From positions 842,001-906,000 of the forward strand of contig JAUIRK010000511.1 of assembly GCA_030549495.1 (NCBI GenBank): a stretch of 64,000 nucleotides of DNA, in the 5' to 3' direction. Below, piece by piece: positions 1-10,860 of this stretch. Made by a program: the position numbers and the translations under genes. The DNA is from Nectonema munidae (lineage: Eukaryota; Nematomorpha; Nectonematoida; Nectonematidae). The notes under the pieces were generated by a model. That model saw nothing but the letters and a program-made list of their open reading frames with translations, made no database searches and was not told where the DNA came from. Every line of letters starts with the position of its first letter. The stretch's first letter is position 1.

Positions 1-420
1 AGGTACTAATGAAATTGACCATAGTTATCCAAATTATTTTTATTTTCTTTCTTAAAAATTGGAACAATTTTAGTGGTCTTAAAGACATATGGAAAAGAGT
101 AGGAGGCAATACATGCATTGAAACCGATGACAAGTATTTGATAAATGTGAGGAAAAATCAATTTAAATAAATTAAACGATAATCCAAATATATCTTTAGA
201 ATTGTTATTTGCAGTTGTTTTTATTACTTGAATTAAATCAAATAAATTAATATTATGAAAAGAGAAGAAGACGTAACCACAGGATCAAGATACTCAACCT
301 CAACATAATTTTTAGATTTTAAGGTTAACAATGCATTCAGTAAAGATATATGCACGGATCAATGATACATATCAATAAATAGCGTAAGTTTGTGTAAAAA
401 TTCATTGCCAATTAAAAAAT
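1..420 (-). mobile_element. Non-LTR retrotransposon (LINE) reverse transcriptase fragment, cut by window edge
   Basis: Read on the minus strand, this stretch gives typical reverse transcriptase text: DIFGLSFNLFKLIFPHI, then FNACIASYSFPYVFKTTKIV, then PIFKKENKNNLDNYGQFH. The last piece matches the non-LTR RT signature (PifKkGd..n..NYRPIS), and the part before it matches the usual NxSI..G.FP..lK.AkViP block. Several stops break the upstream part, so it is a dead copy. The element continues leftward beyond position 1, so its 3' half and tail are not visible. The clade (CR1, jockey or RTE type) cannot be fixed from so short a piece. Confidence 0.7.
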
Positions 421-422
421 AG

Positions 423-478
423 TATCTTGACAAAGCACAGTACCATATATAATGTCTTCCCAGCTTTGCCAAGCTCCT
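423..478 (+). repeat. Short dispersed repeat, second copy at 32491-32546
   Basis: About 55 bases starting with ATCTTGACAAAGCACAG resemble 32491-32546 (ATCTTGGCAAAGCGCAG). Both copies continue with CATATATAAT or GATATATAAT and then a TTTGCCAAGCTC or TTTGCTCAGCTC segment. No coding or tRNA-like content is seen. The copy at 32.5 kb sits directly before a tRNA-derived SINE. Family unknown. Confidence 0.5.
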
Positions 479-1453
479 AATTTATGTATCAGTGAAATCT
501 AAATGGAAATCCGCTTATAAGAAGAAGGCAACTTGCTAACAAATCCCTAAAAGTTTATCAACATTTTAAAAGATCTTCAATATTTAAAAGACAATGGTTT
601 ACCAAGGTTTTGGATGAACCGTATATAATTCGTATTGCGTACTTAAAGGAAGAAATTACAATCAAGAGCTAGTGTTGTGAAACAGTACATCAAAGACTTG
701 TTGAAGACTCGTAAAAATTTTATTTGTACATTTATAAATTTTATATTCATTTAATTATTACATGTTTTATGTATTTTATTGATCACTGTGTTTAAATATA
801 ATTTAGATTTACGGGTATGTTTATTACACTATGCATAATATAAAGTGTTTGCAAATTCCATAAAACATGTTATATTTTTTGAGCTAAGTCGTTCTTGATT
901 AAACAAAATCGAATATTACTAAAATTGAGGACACATGTAGTTCTTTGTAACCAAATTGTGCTGTATTGTGAAATTTTTTGTTTTATGTACACATTATTTA
1001 TTATGAAGAAGTATCTACTTTCATAGTTTTTTCCCTCTATATAGTTTAGGTAAATTATTTTAAAATTACTAAATAGATTTAATATTTTTATTTTGATTTT
1101 TAAAAATATATTTAATATTTTTATTTTGATTTTTAAAAATATTTTTAATTAATCAACATTGTGATTGATAGTAATTTATTTATACTAATTAACTTAAAGT
1201 TAATATATTTATATTTTCTAATGTTAAATAGAAATTATTATAATATATTAAATATTTTTATTGTTAATTTATCTAATGTACAATTTTATTACATTACAAA
1301 ATTACTAAGTGATCAATTATCTTCATCTAATTTTTACTAATTAAATAATTTTTATATAGTACTATATAGGCTGCTTGATAATTGAAATACTACAAGGTTT
1401 GTATCAAGAATGAATTAAATATTTTAAAAACATTTGAATCATTTTTACATCTT
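479..1453. other. AT-rich stretch without recognisable gene
   Basis: Very AT-rich. A 50-bp block (ATTTAATATTTTTATTTTGATTTTTAAAAAT type) is directly repeated at about 1077-1140. No open frame of note and no clear element ends were found. The left end of the piggyBac element whose gene starts at 3118 should lie here, but no TTAA-bounded terminal repeat could be recognised. Confidence 0.4.
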
Positions 1454-3118
1454 TTAGTCTCGATGGACGTTTTTCTGGCACGCAAAGCAGCATAAAAGGG
1501 AATTTTTTTTACAAACCACGCATTTTCGTTGTTGTTGACTTGAAACGGACACTAAATAGTGCCCATTCACACTTCTAGAACTTTTAGAAAGATGAGAAGA
1601 AGGCCCTGGTTTTCTCTTGATTTGCAAACCTTTCAATTGAAGAAAGTGTAGCGTTATTTCTCTACGGAAGTTTAGATGAGATAATTTTTTTTCTGTGTTT
1701 GTCCTTTCATAATCCTTCCAGGCACCAACAACCGAAACGTTTATTGCATGCATTGCCAAAGGCCACCACCATTTTTTCGCCTTTACTCTATGCCTATAAG
1801 CAGCCAATAACTTGTCAAACACATCAACCCCTCCCATTCCTTGATTGTACTTGCTAATGAGGAAAGGACAGCTAACTTCGATCTTTTTCTTCTCTAAACG
1901 TCAATACCTTCTAACTGTTCCAACAGGTTCATGCGTACAAAAGTTGGATCCAACATTCACACAAGCATTATCCCTCCATTTACAAAAATATACTCTTCCA
2001 TCTGATCTATAATCGTAATACCCTCTATTTTTCTTCTTGATTTCTTTATCCTCAATCAATGGACATTTACCGGTTCTATTATTTCTAACGGTGCCTACTG
2101 CTTTTATACCTTTTTCGCTCAATGTTTTTAAGAGGGTGTACGATGTAAAAAAATTGTCAAAATAGAATGTATGTTTTAAAGGGTTTTCAATTGTTTGGAC
2201 AAAGTTTCCTACAACTTGCATGCCCAATGGCATCTTACTTGAACCTCTCTCCTTACCTTGATATATGTGTAAAGACAAGGGGCAGCCAGAAGAGGAACAC
2301 ATGCACCATATTTTATAGCCAAACCTAATAGGTTTTCCTCTTATAAAATGCTTACACGAATGAGGCCCATAATAAGGAACTATCGATTCATCTATACTTA
2401 TCTCTTCATAAAGTGAACTAAACTTCAAAAATTTAGCGTTTAACATTTCATAAATAGGCCTTACTTTTGCCATTTTGTCTTCTAAATTAATTTTAGTATT
2501 ATCGACAAGATGAAAGTACTTCTTTATTTCTCGAAATCTATTTCTCGATATTACCTGTCTCACTAATGAGACTCCAAGATCTAATTGAGTCGACCAAAAG
2601 TCTTCCTCTCTTGGCAATGTATGATATCCTGATAAAATAACAAATCCGATAAAAATACTTATGTCCTTCCAATCTAGATCAATTGCTTCGTTTTTTTGAT
2701 TAGTATAAGAAGTGGATAGTTTTGCCAGTGTTTCCATGTATTCTTTTGGGAAAACTTTGAAAAAAAAATCAATAGGTTCATGAGCTACGTCTTCGGCTAG
2801 CTGAGGACAATCCATGTGTGAATAAGAAGCTAAATTATTATCAAAGTTTTTCATTTTTTTCCATCTGCAGGCTTTATCTTGATCTTCTACTTCAGGGTAT
2901 GTTACTTCTATTTCTCCGCATGTATCTTGAGGAAAAGTATCAAGCATATCATTTTCATCAATGTCTTCGGTATCGGTAACAACATTGTTTTCATCAGGAG
3001 GAAGTATAACTAAATCAATAGGAGTGCCATTTTCCAAAACCTCATCTTCTTCTAAGTGCTCCAAAACGGAAGATAAATGCTTGAACTTCATTTTGACGGA
3101 AAAATCAATGAAACGCAA
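1454..3118 (-). pseudogene. piggyBac-type transposase, near full length with one in-frame stop
   Basis: A single minus-strand frame from ATG at 3118 to the stop at 1454 gives about 554 residues, interrupted only by one TGA at 1901-1903 (GTVRRY, stop, RLEKKKIEV). Two ATGs are possible; the second at 3091 (MKFKHLSSVLEHLEEDEV) looks like the usual start. The three catalytic aspartates of the family are present: ISIDESIVPYYG, FYFDNFFTSY and GMGGVDVFDKLL. The C-terminus has a cysteine-rich finger (CVVCKKNSLLCCFACQKNVH). The length is typical of PGBD proteins. With one stop only, it is either a young dead copy, an allele, or a consensus error. Terminal repeats were not found. Confidence 0.85.
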
Positions 3119-3257
3119 AATAATAAAGAAAAAAGTATTAGTTGTATTGTAACGAAAAAAGTTGGCTCCACACTAACAAAAGTCGATATATTTTTAGCTT
3201 TTAGCCCAAATGCAAAGTTCATGTCCCATAAAAACGGTCTACATAAATTCCACAAAC

Positions 3258-3780
3258 TTAAGGTACCTTGGAACTAGTGACCAAAAGTTTTACGATGTTA
3301 GCTGATTTAAAATATTCTTTGTCAGGCAAACCGGCTACATACACTTCACTAGCTAGGACATAACTTCTTGAATCATTACAATGATAAACTTTCATACTAT
3401 ACCGCTCGGGTTTCGATGAATCATATACTTTTATAGGAGATCTACCCCTATACTTCACCAATTGTTCGTCTATTGTTACGTAGTCGGTGGACACCAATAT
3501 TTGTTGCAATTTTGATAAACTCATCGTGTATATGCCTAATTGGTTTCTCTCTTTTTTAACATCAAAACGTATGAAAGCATTTAGGATTAAGAACATATCT
3601 GGGCTAATAGCAGCCTTGAAAAAAGGTTCTCCATTTTTTCTGAGAATAAATACTTTATATCAATCTGTTGGTTTTTAGATTGGCCAGTGTGAAATAGACA
3701 GCCAAAATAAGCTAGGATATCCTCTATTGAGAACTTGTCATAACAAAAACGCAAATTTCAAAAGAAGATTCAGTCAAACT
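3258..3780 (-). mobile_element. piggyBac transposase fragment of a second lineage
   Basis: Minus-strand text FSIEDILAYFGCLFHTGQ (about 3760-3690), then MFLILNAFIRFDVKKERNQ and VTIDEQLVKYRGRSPIKVYD, matches the N-terminal and first-aspartate blocks of piggyBac transposases (TIDEQL..yrGR). It differs clearly from the neighbour at 1454-3118. The reading frame changes around 3600. The fragment stops at a TTAA (3257-3260) that borders the neighbouring element, so the intact transposase gene may have jumped into this older copy. The 3' half with the second and third catalytic aspartates is absent. Confidence 0.75.
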
Positions 3781-4108
3781 ATAAAAATATTAAAATTTTA
3801 GGCCTTTATCGTTTTATGGATGCATAAAATTATTTCTTTTTGTGTAAAAGTATACTCTTTTCGATGCAATGTTTTGAAAAAATTTTTTAGTAATTTTATA
3901 AGTTTACAATGAAAATAGAAAAAATTCAATATACATTCATATATTTATTGCGCCTCAATTGAGTTTTTTACTCGGTTTTTAAAGGATCCAAGTTATCAAA
4001 CATTTTATTTTTACAATATTTAAAATCCACCATTTTTAAATTATAATGATTATAAAAAGCATATTTGATTCTTTTTAAGCAATTTCTTCATTTTGGTCAT
4101 TTATATAG
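3781..4108. other. AT-rich spacer, nothing recognised
   Basis: No open frame, repeat end or RNA gene was recognised in these bases. Confidence 0.4.
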
Positions 4109-5690
4109 GTGTTATGTTTTAACCAAACGCAGGCAGGCGACTTAGAGCATCAGCATTGGAGTGATCCGTGGTTCTTCGGTATTCAATGTCGCAATCAAAC
4201 TGATTCAGAATTTTGGGCGTTCGCTAATAGAACAGCTCCGATTCCGACGCTGGATGCATCACAGGAAATTCCGACGTGCTGGATTGTACACATTCTCCGA
4301 CGACAGGAACTCATTCGATTTAAGATATGCATCTTCCTGTTCTTTATAACATCGTTAACCTTGTGTCCTTTGGCAATTCCTTCAGAAGATAGCAAATGCC
4401 CCAGGTATTCAACGTATGGTTGTGCAAATTTACACTTTTCCAGGCGACATCGAAGCCCTTTTTCATCCAGACGTTGTAGAAGGCGTCGTAGATTGCTGAC
4501 GTGGTCTTGCGCATCTTTACCACTGACCAATAGATCATCCAAGTAGACGGTTACTCCTGGAAGATCTTGTGTTAGCTGATCTATGATCTGTTGAAAGTAT
4601 CCTGTTGCCGACTTGATTCCGAACGGTAGCCTCTTTTGTAATAAAACTCCTTTGTGTCAAGGCGAGCTTCCGCTGGCTTTTAGGCCCCAACTGAATCTGA
4701 TTGTACGCCCAGGTAGATATCCTTGAGGCATCCAAGCTTTGTTTTCCATAGGTTTGGAAACTGCTTGCATATGTCCTGACACTGATTTAGCAGGTCCCTG
4801 TCTTGTTTCAGGTGACTGAATACAGCGTAGCATGGTTCCACAGAATCCAGGACTTTGTCCACCGAAATCTTGAGTTGCTTGGTTGCAGCTCGTCCCAAGT
4901 GATTTAGGTATTTGGTGACCGTGTAAGTAATGTCAATACCCTCTTCGGTCCCTGGTACTAATCCTGAAGCTCCCCTGAGTCGACAAGCTGTGCTTACTTG
5001 CGGATTCATATTCGGGCGTCGGCTGATCTAAAGTAGGTTGTCCTAAGGCTTCCCACTGCTGCTTTGTAATGAAGTTACCCGTCGTGGCCGTATCAATTTC
5101 CATAAGACATTGTTTATTCGTGATCTCGATAGGAACTTCTAGCTTTGGGAGAGTCGGTTGGGTTGTAGTAGTAACTCCAACTATGACTTTCGCCTTCTCA
5201 CCAGCTTCCAGATGTCCCTTGGCTTTGCAAAAATGGCAGATAGCCTCCTTGAAACGACATTCGTTAGCCTTGTGCTTGGTCTTGCCGCAGCGGTCCTTTG
5301 GTGTCGTTTTGAGCAGAATCTTCTTATTCACTTTATTGACTGCTTTCGGAGTTCCATGGGCAGTCTCTTTGGCGACCTTTGCGGCATCGTCAAACAGCGC
5401 AGTGATTGGAGTAGAAGAACCTATCATAGGTCTTCCAGCCATCTTCTCAAGCAGCTATCTATCTGCTGTTGCATGAGCTTGAGTAGATCCCTGGTTTCTG
5501 CCATGGTGCGAGACACTGATCTACTTCAATCCAATGACGTCAATGGACTTGAGTCTTGTCGATGTTTTGAGCAAGATCCTGCTGACTGCGTCTTCTTCAA
5601 TTTGCATGCACTCTGGAACAGGGAAACAATTTTGCACTGGCTGTTGAGGCAAAATTGTGCAAACGCCTTATTTGCATAAGCTGCTTTACA
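4109..5690 (-). mobile_element. Ty3/Gypsy-type LTR retrotransposon fossil, internal part
   Basis: Treated as a fossil. On the minus strand, from high to low coordinates, the parts seen are a Gag-like stretch with a zinc-knuckle region (about 5330-5220), an aspartic-protease-like segment (about 5120-5060) and part of the reverse transcriptase with an MDDLL active-site box (about 4540). No LTRs, integrase or envelope were recognised. The piece is shortened and broken in several places (four or more). GC content is higher than its surroundings, suggesting a moderately recent insertion. Family assignment rests on the order of Gag knuckle, protease and RT. Confidence 0.75.
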
Positions 5691-5738
5691 ACAATAGGTT
5701 TAAAAAAATTACTTGTATTTTTATGAACTTTTTGATAA

Positions 5739-6720
5739 TTAATTTATTTTCGTTATCTTAAAAATTTGAGATTTTCTAAATATATAGTTATTTTGGAAAA
5801 CAGTACATGTAACAAAGCATTTCCCAAGATTAGAGGTTCTGTCCACGCACAATATATTACCTGGAGAATTGGTATCAAAAATACAACCTTTTAAATGCTT
5901 AATTTGGTTTTCCGTATAACAAATCATTGTGGTAGTCTCACCTGCTTGTTGGCTGACTGATTTAAGAAACATTGTATTTGTAGATAGCATCGATAACAAT
6001 ATTTGGATTTCTTCAGCTATTCGAATTGTTTTCCCAGTGACTTGTTTTTTTACTTTCTGTTTATATATATATATATCTGCTATCTCGAGGAATATGTTCT
6101 TCATTTTTCAAGGCATTAATAAAAATATTCATAGGCTTACTGTTAGCTTTAATATTCTTTTGTATTTTCAGATGTTCTTATATAATTTCGATGATTTCAT
6201 TTGGAATTTAAATGCGCCCTTTTGCACATTTTCAGGACGGCGCTTAAAACCTGGGAATCTTTTCAATTTACTATAATATCTACTGATAATAATTATTTTT
6301 TTCTTGAGTTGGCTGTTCATTGAGCTTCCTAAAGTCATTTTCAACCATTTTATCAAATATACCATGGGAATTTTTAATGATAAAAACATTTTTACTTTCT
6401 TCAGCTTCAATGAAATAATGATCACGCGATGAGCTATTTAGCCGGAAAATATTTTTCTTTGACAAGGTCTTTCAGACAATAAAATACAACATCTTTTTTC
6501 AAAAACTGATAAAATTTCTAAAAAATCCATAAACTTATTGTATATTCTGTTTTTAGAAATATTTTCTGTTTTATGTTCATCTTGATCATTTTCAAATCTA
6601 TGCATCAATTTCAATTCATTATATTCTAATTTTATTGAAAAACTACTTGATTCAAGTAAGTTGGTTTGATACGAATTATTAAATAAATTTATTATCAAAG
6701 GTACAAAGTGATTGACCATA
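5739..6720 (-). pseudogene. Remnant of a MULE-like transposase gene
   Basis: Minus-strand text includes ILCVDRTSNLGKCFVTCTVF (about 5860-5800), which resembles the DRTFNLGPCFVT block of MULE-like transposases found in many invertebrate genomes. Upstream pieces (IFRLNSSSRDHYFIEAEE, FRKLNEQPTQEKNNYYQ) are in shifting frames. The related copy at 9.8-10.9 kb on the other strand preserves later blocks of the same protein. Several stops and frame changes make it dead. Superfamily assignment rests on my recognition of the DRTF and CTRH blocks, so it is tentative. Confidence 0.45.
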
Positions 6721-7964
6721 AAATAGTAAAATTGTAATTTGGGTATTCACCCTTTCTAGGAAAGAATGTTGTATTTAAAATACTCAAACATTTATCATTA
6801 GAGCCGTTTATAAGGGGATACATTGATTTGATCGGCACACCAGGTATAGTCGATAGAGCACATATGGTGATTGTAGATGACCAAGATTTGTCTCTACATA
6901 CATGTACACAGTCTTCTTCTAATGTCGGACAAATTATTCTTAAATCAGTTTAATCTTTGAAAAAAAATAAAAGGTTTTCACTCTAAGTTCTGTAATCTTC
7001 AGAAAATGTTCTTAAAGGAATCAAATCACATGGATATAGTTTTTGACTTATTACGTCATAATGAGTGATCGGTGTATACTTCTTTATTATCGGTGTTATG
7101 TCATCGCGCAGGAAGAGATTTTCTCTTAAAAAATATTTCATTAGTTAAAATATCTTTGAAATTTGCCATTCGGGCTAAAAATTGACTAAAATGGAAGCTT
7201 TCTTTATTAGAGTTACTTGGCTGGCAGACATATCCAACTTGTGAGAAAAGATGGAAATCAACGAAGTTTAGTTTCAGACATAAAAATGGAAATATCTGTT
7301 ACATTCCAAACAATGTGTGAAAAATGTTACATGATTTTTACTACATATTTTACAATATTAGTTTGGATTCCTTAATAAAATTTTGAAAAAAGTAAAGAAA
7401 ATAAATATTATTTATTTATGTATATGAAAAAATCTTTTCGAAACATCAAGGTTGAACTAAGAGTTAAAAACAGTTTTGAAAGGATGATATTGTGCAACAT
7501 TTTTGATTAAATATACTATTTTGTTTTAAGCAATTGATGCCAAATAGAACAATTAGACTTTAAGATTATACAGATTTTTTGATGTGAAAAACTCAGTATT
7601 TTTCAACAATTAAAAAATAACAATAAAATATACCTGATTCTATATCCTTTCATAAAAAATTATTAGTTTTAAATATAAAAAAGGTGTTATAAAAACTAGC
7701 CTGAAAACTTTCTTGCTAGGTTACGAAACAAGAGGTGCTGATGCTCTTTCAAGGAAATCTACTATTAAAATATTTTCAAAAATAATTCATAAAAACAATA
7801 AAGTTATTATAAAAATTATTATCTTGGAATGAAAAACAAAATTTTCATAACTTGTTCTAATCTTATATAAAATTAAAATAAATCAAAGTAAATACACGAT
7901 AATCAAAAAATATTTTTTTTTATAGTATTTAAAAAAAAATGATTCTGAAAAAAAAATTATTTTT
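6721..7964. other. AT-rich stretch without recognisable gene
   Basis: No open frame above about 60 codons and no clear repeat ends. Parts of 6721-7100 may belong to the remnant to its left, but no conserved block could be read. Confidence 0.35.
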
Positions 7965-7979
7965 ACAAATATAGCGCGG

Positions 7980-8107
7980 ATGGGCCTCATGGTTGTTGGG
8001 GGGGTCCTCTCGCTAAGGGGTGGGGGTTCGGCCCCGGCCCCCCTAAAAACAAATCACAAAAACTGTGATCCATCTTAAGAAACAAAAATTATTTTTACTG
8101 TAACTCC
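7980..8107 (+). mobile_element. tRNA-derived SINE (family 1) with 15-bp target duplications
   Basis: The insert is flanked by identical 15-mers ACAAATATAGCGCGG at 7965-7979 and 8108-8122. Inside is a tRNA-like head with a B-box-like GGGTTCGGCCCCGG and a tail AAAACTGTGATCCATCTTAAG. The same tail follows the B box in the copies at 17.3 and 17.6 kb. A target duplication plus a tRNA-like promoter marks a retroposed SINE. Confidence 0.7.
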
Positions 8108-8238
8108 ACAAATATAGCGCGGTAATTTTAAAATTTGAAATAATAGGAAACATTAGAGGCTGAAGTGGTTTAAGATTACGAAAATAAATAAATTATCAAA
8201 AATTTCATAAAAATACCAGTAATTTTTTTATACTTATA

Positions 8239-9419
8239 CAGGGTGTCTACAAAATTTCAAAAATGAAATTGAAGAGGTTTTCAAGAGTAAGATGAAAATT
8301 TTCAAGGTTTACAATATTATTTCATTTATATCGATTATGTGAAGTTATGAGTTCAAACTTTTTATTTTATGAAAAAGAAAGCATATATTTATAAGTAAGC
8401 GTTTTAAATTTGTGAAAGATTGCTTTTTATTAGTTTCGCTTCTTCATTAATTTTTGTAATTTCATCTGTACCATCTCTTAAAATTTTCTTTCTTTTTTCT
8501 TCAAGCTCTTTCAAATCCATCTCCATTTTTCTCTTCATTTCTTTTCTAACCTTTTTGGCGTTTACTTCGTTTTGCTTTTTATCTAATGCATCTTTGTACA
8601 AAGCTTTCGCATTACCAACACTTAATATTATTTTTTTTTATTATCTATTATTGTATTTTGTATACCCTCAACTGCTTGAAGATGATCATAGATTCTTCTT
8701 CGTCTTACCAGAGTACTTTCATAAAGATTTGCAGATAAACATTCTTAATTAACCCAAAATGATCTTTCTACAGAAGCATCACTTACAATGAAAAAGAGTG
8801 AGAACGATACCCACAACTTTTTTAAGTTCTTCACTATCTTCATCGATAAGTTTAAAAATTTGATTCGAAAAAAACATCTAATTTTCTGCAGTTTTTGTTG
8901 CAACATTATGCCAATTGAATGATGAAGGAGTGAATATTCTCTATTACATGAAACGTTCCTTTTTACAATCCCTATTCATTTTTCAGCAACAATCACATGC
9001 AACATCTCAAGTTTTATCACGGAGAGTTAAACTTCAGATAACTAGTACAACAAAATTCAAGGCAAGAAATTTTCTATGCATCAGTATAACGAGTTTTCTT
9101 ATACTTTACTGGAAAGCGGATGAGGCAATAAAAGCAAAGTGGTGGGTGATTCATGATAAGGTTAAAAAAAATGAGGTTTTATGATTTATGGCATTGGGGG
9201 AGTGAGGAGGAAGGAGGGGGGGGGGGGGGGGGAACAAAAAATTCAAGTGGCCATAAAGCACCATTGAAAAACACTGTCATTTTTGATATTAACATTTTAT
9301 TTATCAGTTTTATCTAACATCAGTTCTTTGACATCAGTAAAATTTAAGAGGTTTTCAGGAGGTGTTCTTTGAATTCAAGAGGTTTTTAAGGTTTTCAAGG
9401 TTGGTAGACAGACACCCTG
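8239..9419 (-). mobile_element. hAT-type DNA transposon, internally reduced
   Basis: The ends are inverted repeats: CAGGGTGTCTAC at 8239 and, reversed, AGACACCCTG ending at 9419. A short AAGAGGTTTTCAAG motif follows on the left and its counterpart precedes the right end. Minus-strand remnants of the transposase C-terminus lie at 8404-8900. The flanking 8-mers (TACTTATA, TTATATAA) are not a clean target duplication. A run of about 20 G lies at 9208-9232. Length 1.18 kb, too short for a full hAT gene, so it is a deletion derivative. Confidence 0.7.
8404..8900 (-). pseudogene. hAT transposase C-terminal dimerisation domain remnant
   Basis: Joined by eye in the minus direction, the text reads IFKLIDEDSEELKKVVGIVL, a FH.NASVERSFW-like block, then ECLSANLYESTL-like and RRRRIYDHLQAVEGIQNTII, and finally the lysine- and glutamate-rich tail KVRKEMKRKMEMDLKELEEK. 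This is the usual order at the C-terminus of one arthropod hAT group (ASVERSFS..N.ECL..NL.E.SL...R.IYD). Frame changes and a stop break it. It lies within the inverted repeats of the 8239-9419 element. Confidence 0.65.
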
Positions 9420-9779
9420 TTATATAAATGATCAAAATGAAAGAAATTGCATAAAAAGAATGAAATGTGTTTTTTAAAATCATTATAATTGAAAAATGGG
9501 GGATTTTAATATTGTTCGCGTATTTTATCACTACCTTTCCAAAAGGTCTCAAAGAAAACGTTTGTTTTTTAATTAAAATAAATCCTGTAAAAATAAATTT
9601 GCTTTTATTATTCTCAAAAGATAGCATTCAAAATTGAAAAAAAGATAATAATTTTGTCGAAGAGTTCCTATTTTCAAAAGTGTGAAAAAAATGATCTAGT
9701 TGATTATACAATAGTAGAATTTTTCCCTAGTCACTCTTCTCATTCAAATGCGCGTCAAAAGAATTACGTCAACTAAAAA

Positions 9780-10860
9780 TAGCGTTTTAGAATCTTTTGA
9801 TAGAGGTACTATGAATACAAGTAAGATTTAGATTGAATGCATTATGAAAGATAGTAATAAACCTAGGAACGCCAATTTTATCAAAAATCTAAAGAGTTAA
9901 CTAAATTTACCAAAAAATCCAGTAAACTGAATTAAGCAGATAAAATTCAAAGGTTGCTACCCAATATTTATGCTAAAGATGAATTTATAAAAGTAGCAAT
10001 TAATACGCCTTGTAAGCCTCCATCATTTTTTCTTTATTCTGATGCGTCAATGAAACACTTCTGTTGGGACATTTAATGTTGGACCTTGCTATGTAACTTT
10101 GTTTGTTTTTCTGTAAAAAAAAAAGGCAGAAAGGTTACAAATACACATTCAATCTTCATGGGTCCTGTTTTTATTCATTGGGATGCTGAAAATGAAACCT
10201 ATTTTGACTTTTTCTCATATTAATTAAAAATAATTTCTTCAAATCTGTTTTGCAAAAAATAATGGAATCACAGTATGTTGCGATCAGGAAAAATCACTTA
10301 ATCCTGTAATTACTTTATGTACGCGGCATATGAAAGAAACTTATTACGTCATAACAATACACAAAAAAAGTTGACTATACAGTAATGGAAAAACTTTTTT
10401 ATGGTAAAAATGGTCAAGTTATGCCCGAAGAGAATTTGATAATATTTAATTCTTTATTCTTGCAAAGTTTACTAAAATATTTCGAACATATATCAAGAAC
10501 TATGTCAAATCAAGGAATTTGTATTAAAACCTTGTATAAGCGAGCAATCTACCCCGACATTCTGGAAAAACAACATGTGTCAGTCAAGAAACCATATTCT
10601 TAAACGAATTATTGACTTGAAGTCACAAAAATTGACAGAGATTGTACCATTATTATATGAAGAATGCGTGAGAGATTACTTTTTGTTAAAGTCTGTTTTA
10701 AAGGATAAGGTGAGTATGCATTGAAAACATCGGCAAATTTCAAATGTGTATGATTATGAACATATAAGAAATGAAGAAAAAGAGGCTTATCTTGATAACT
10801 TTTTGAACAATACCTCAACTCGCGAGAGTAAGTTTGGCTAGATGCCTGCTTGGATTCAAT
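9780..10860 (+). pseudogene. MULE-like transposase remnant, second copy
   Basis: Plus-strand blocks in shifting frames read VGTFNVGPCYVTLFVF (about 10065), THSIFMGPVFIHWDAENETY (about 10150), CDQEKSL (about 10285) and ITLCTRHMKETYYV (about 10310). A longer open piece follows (10385-10603, MEKLFYGKNGQVMPEENLII). The order DRTF-like, HWD, D-EK, CTRH fits the catalytic core of a MULE-like transposase. It shares the FNxGxCxVT block with the minus-strand remnant at 5.7-6.7 kb. Many disruptions; no terminal repeats seen. Confidence 0.45.
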
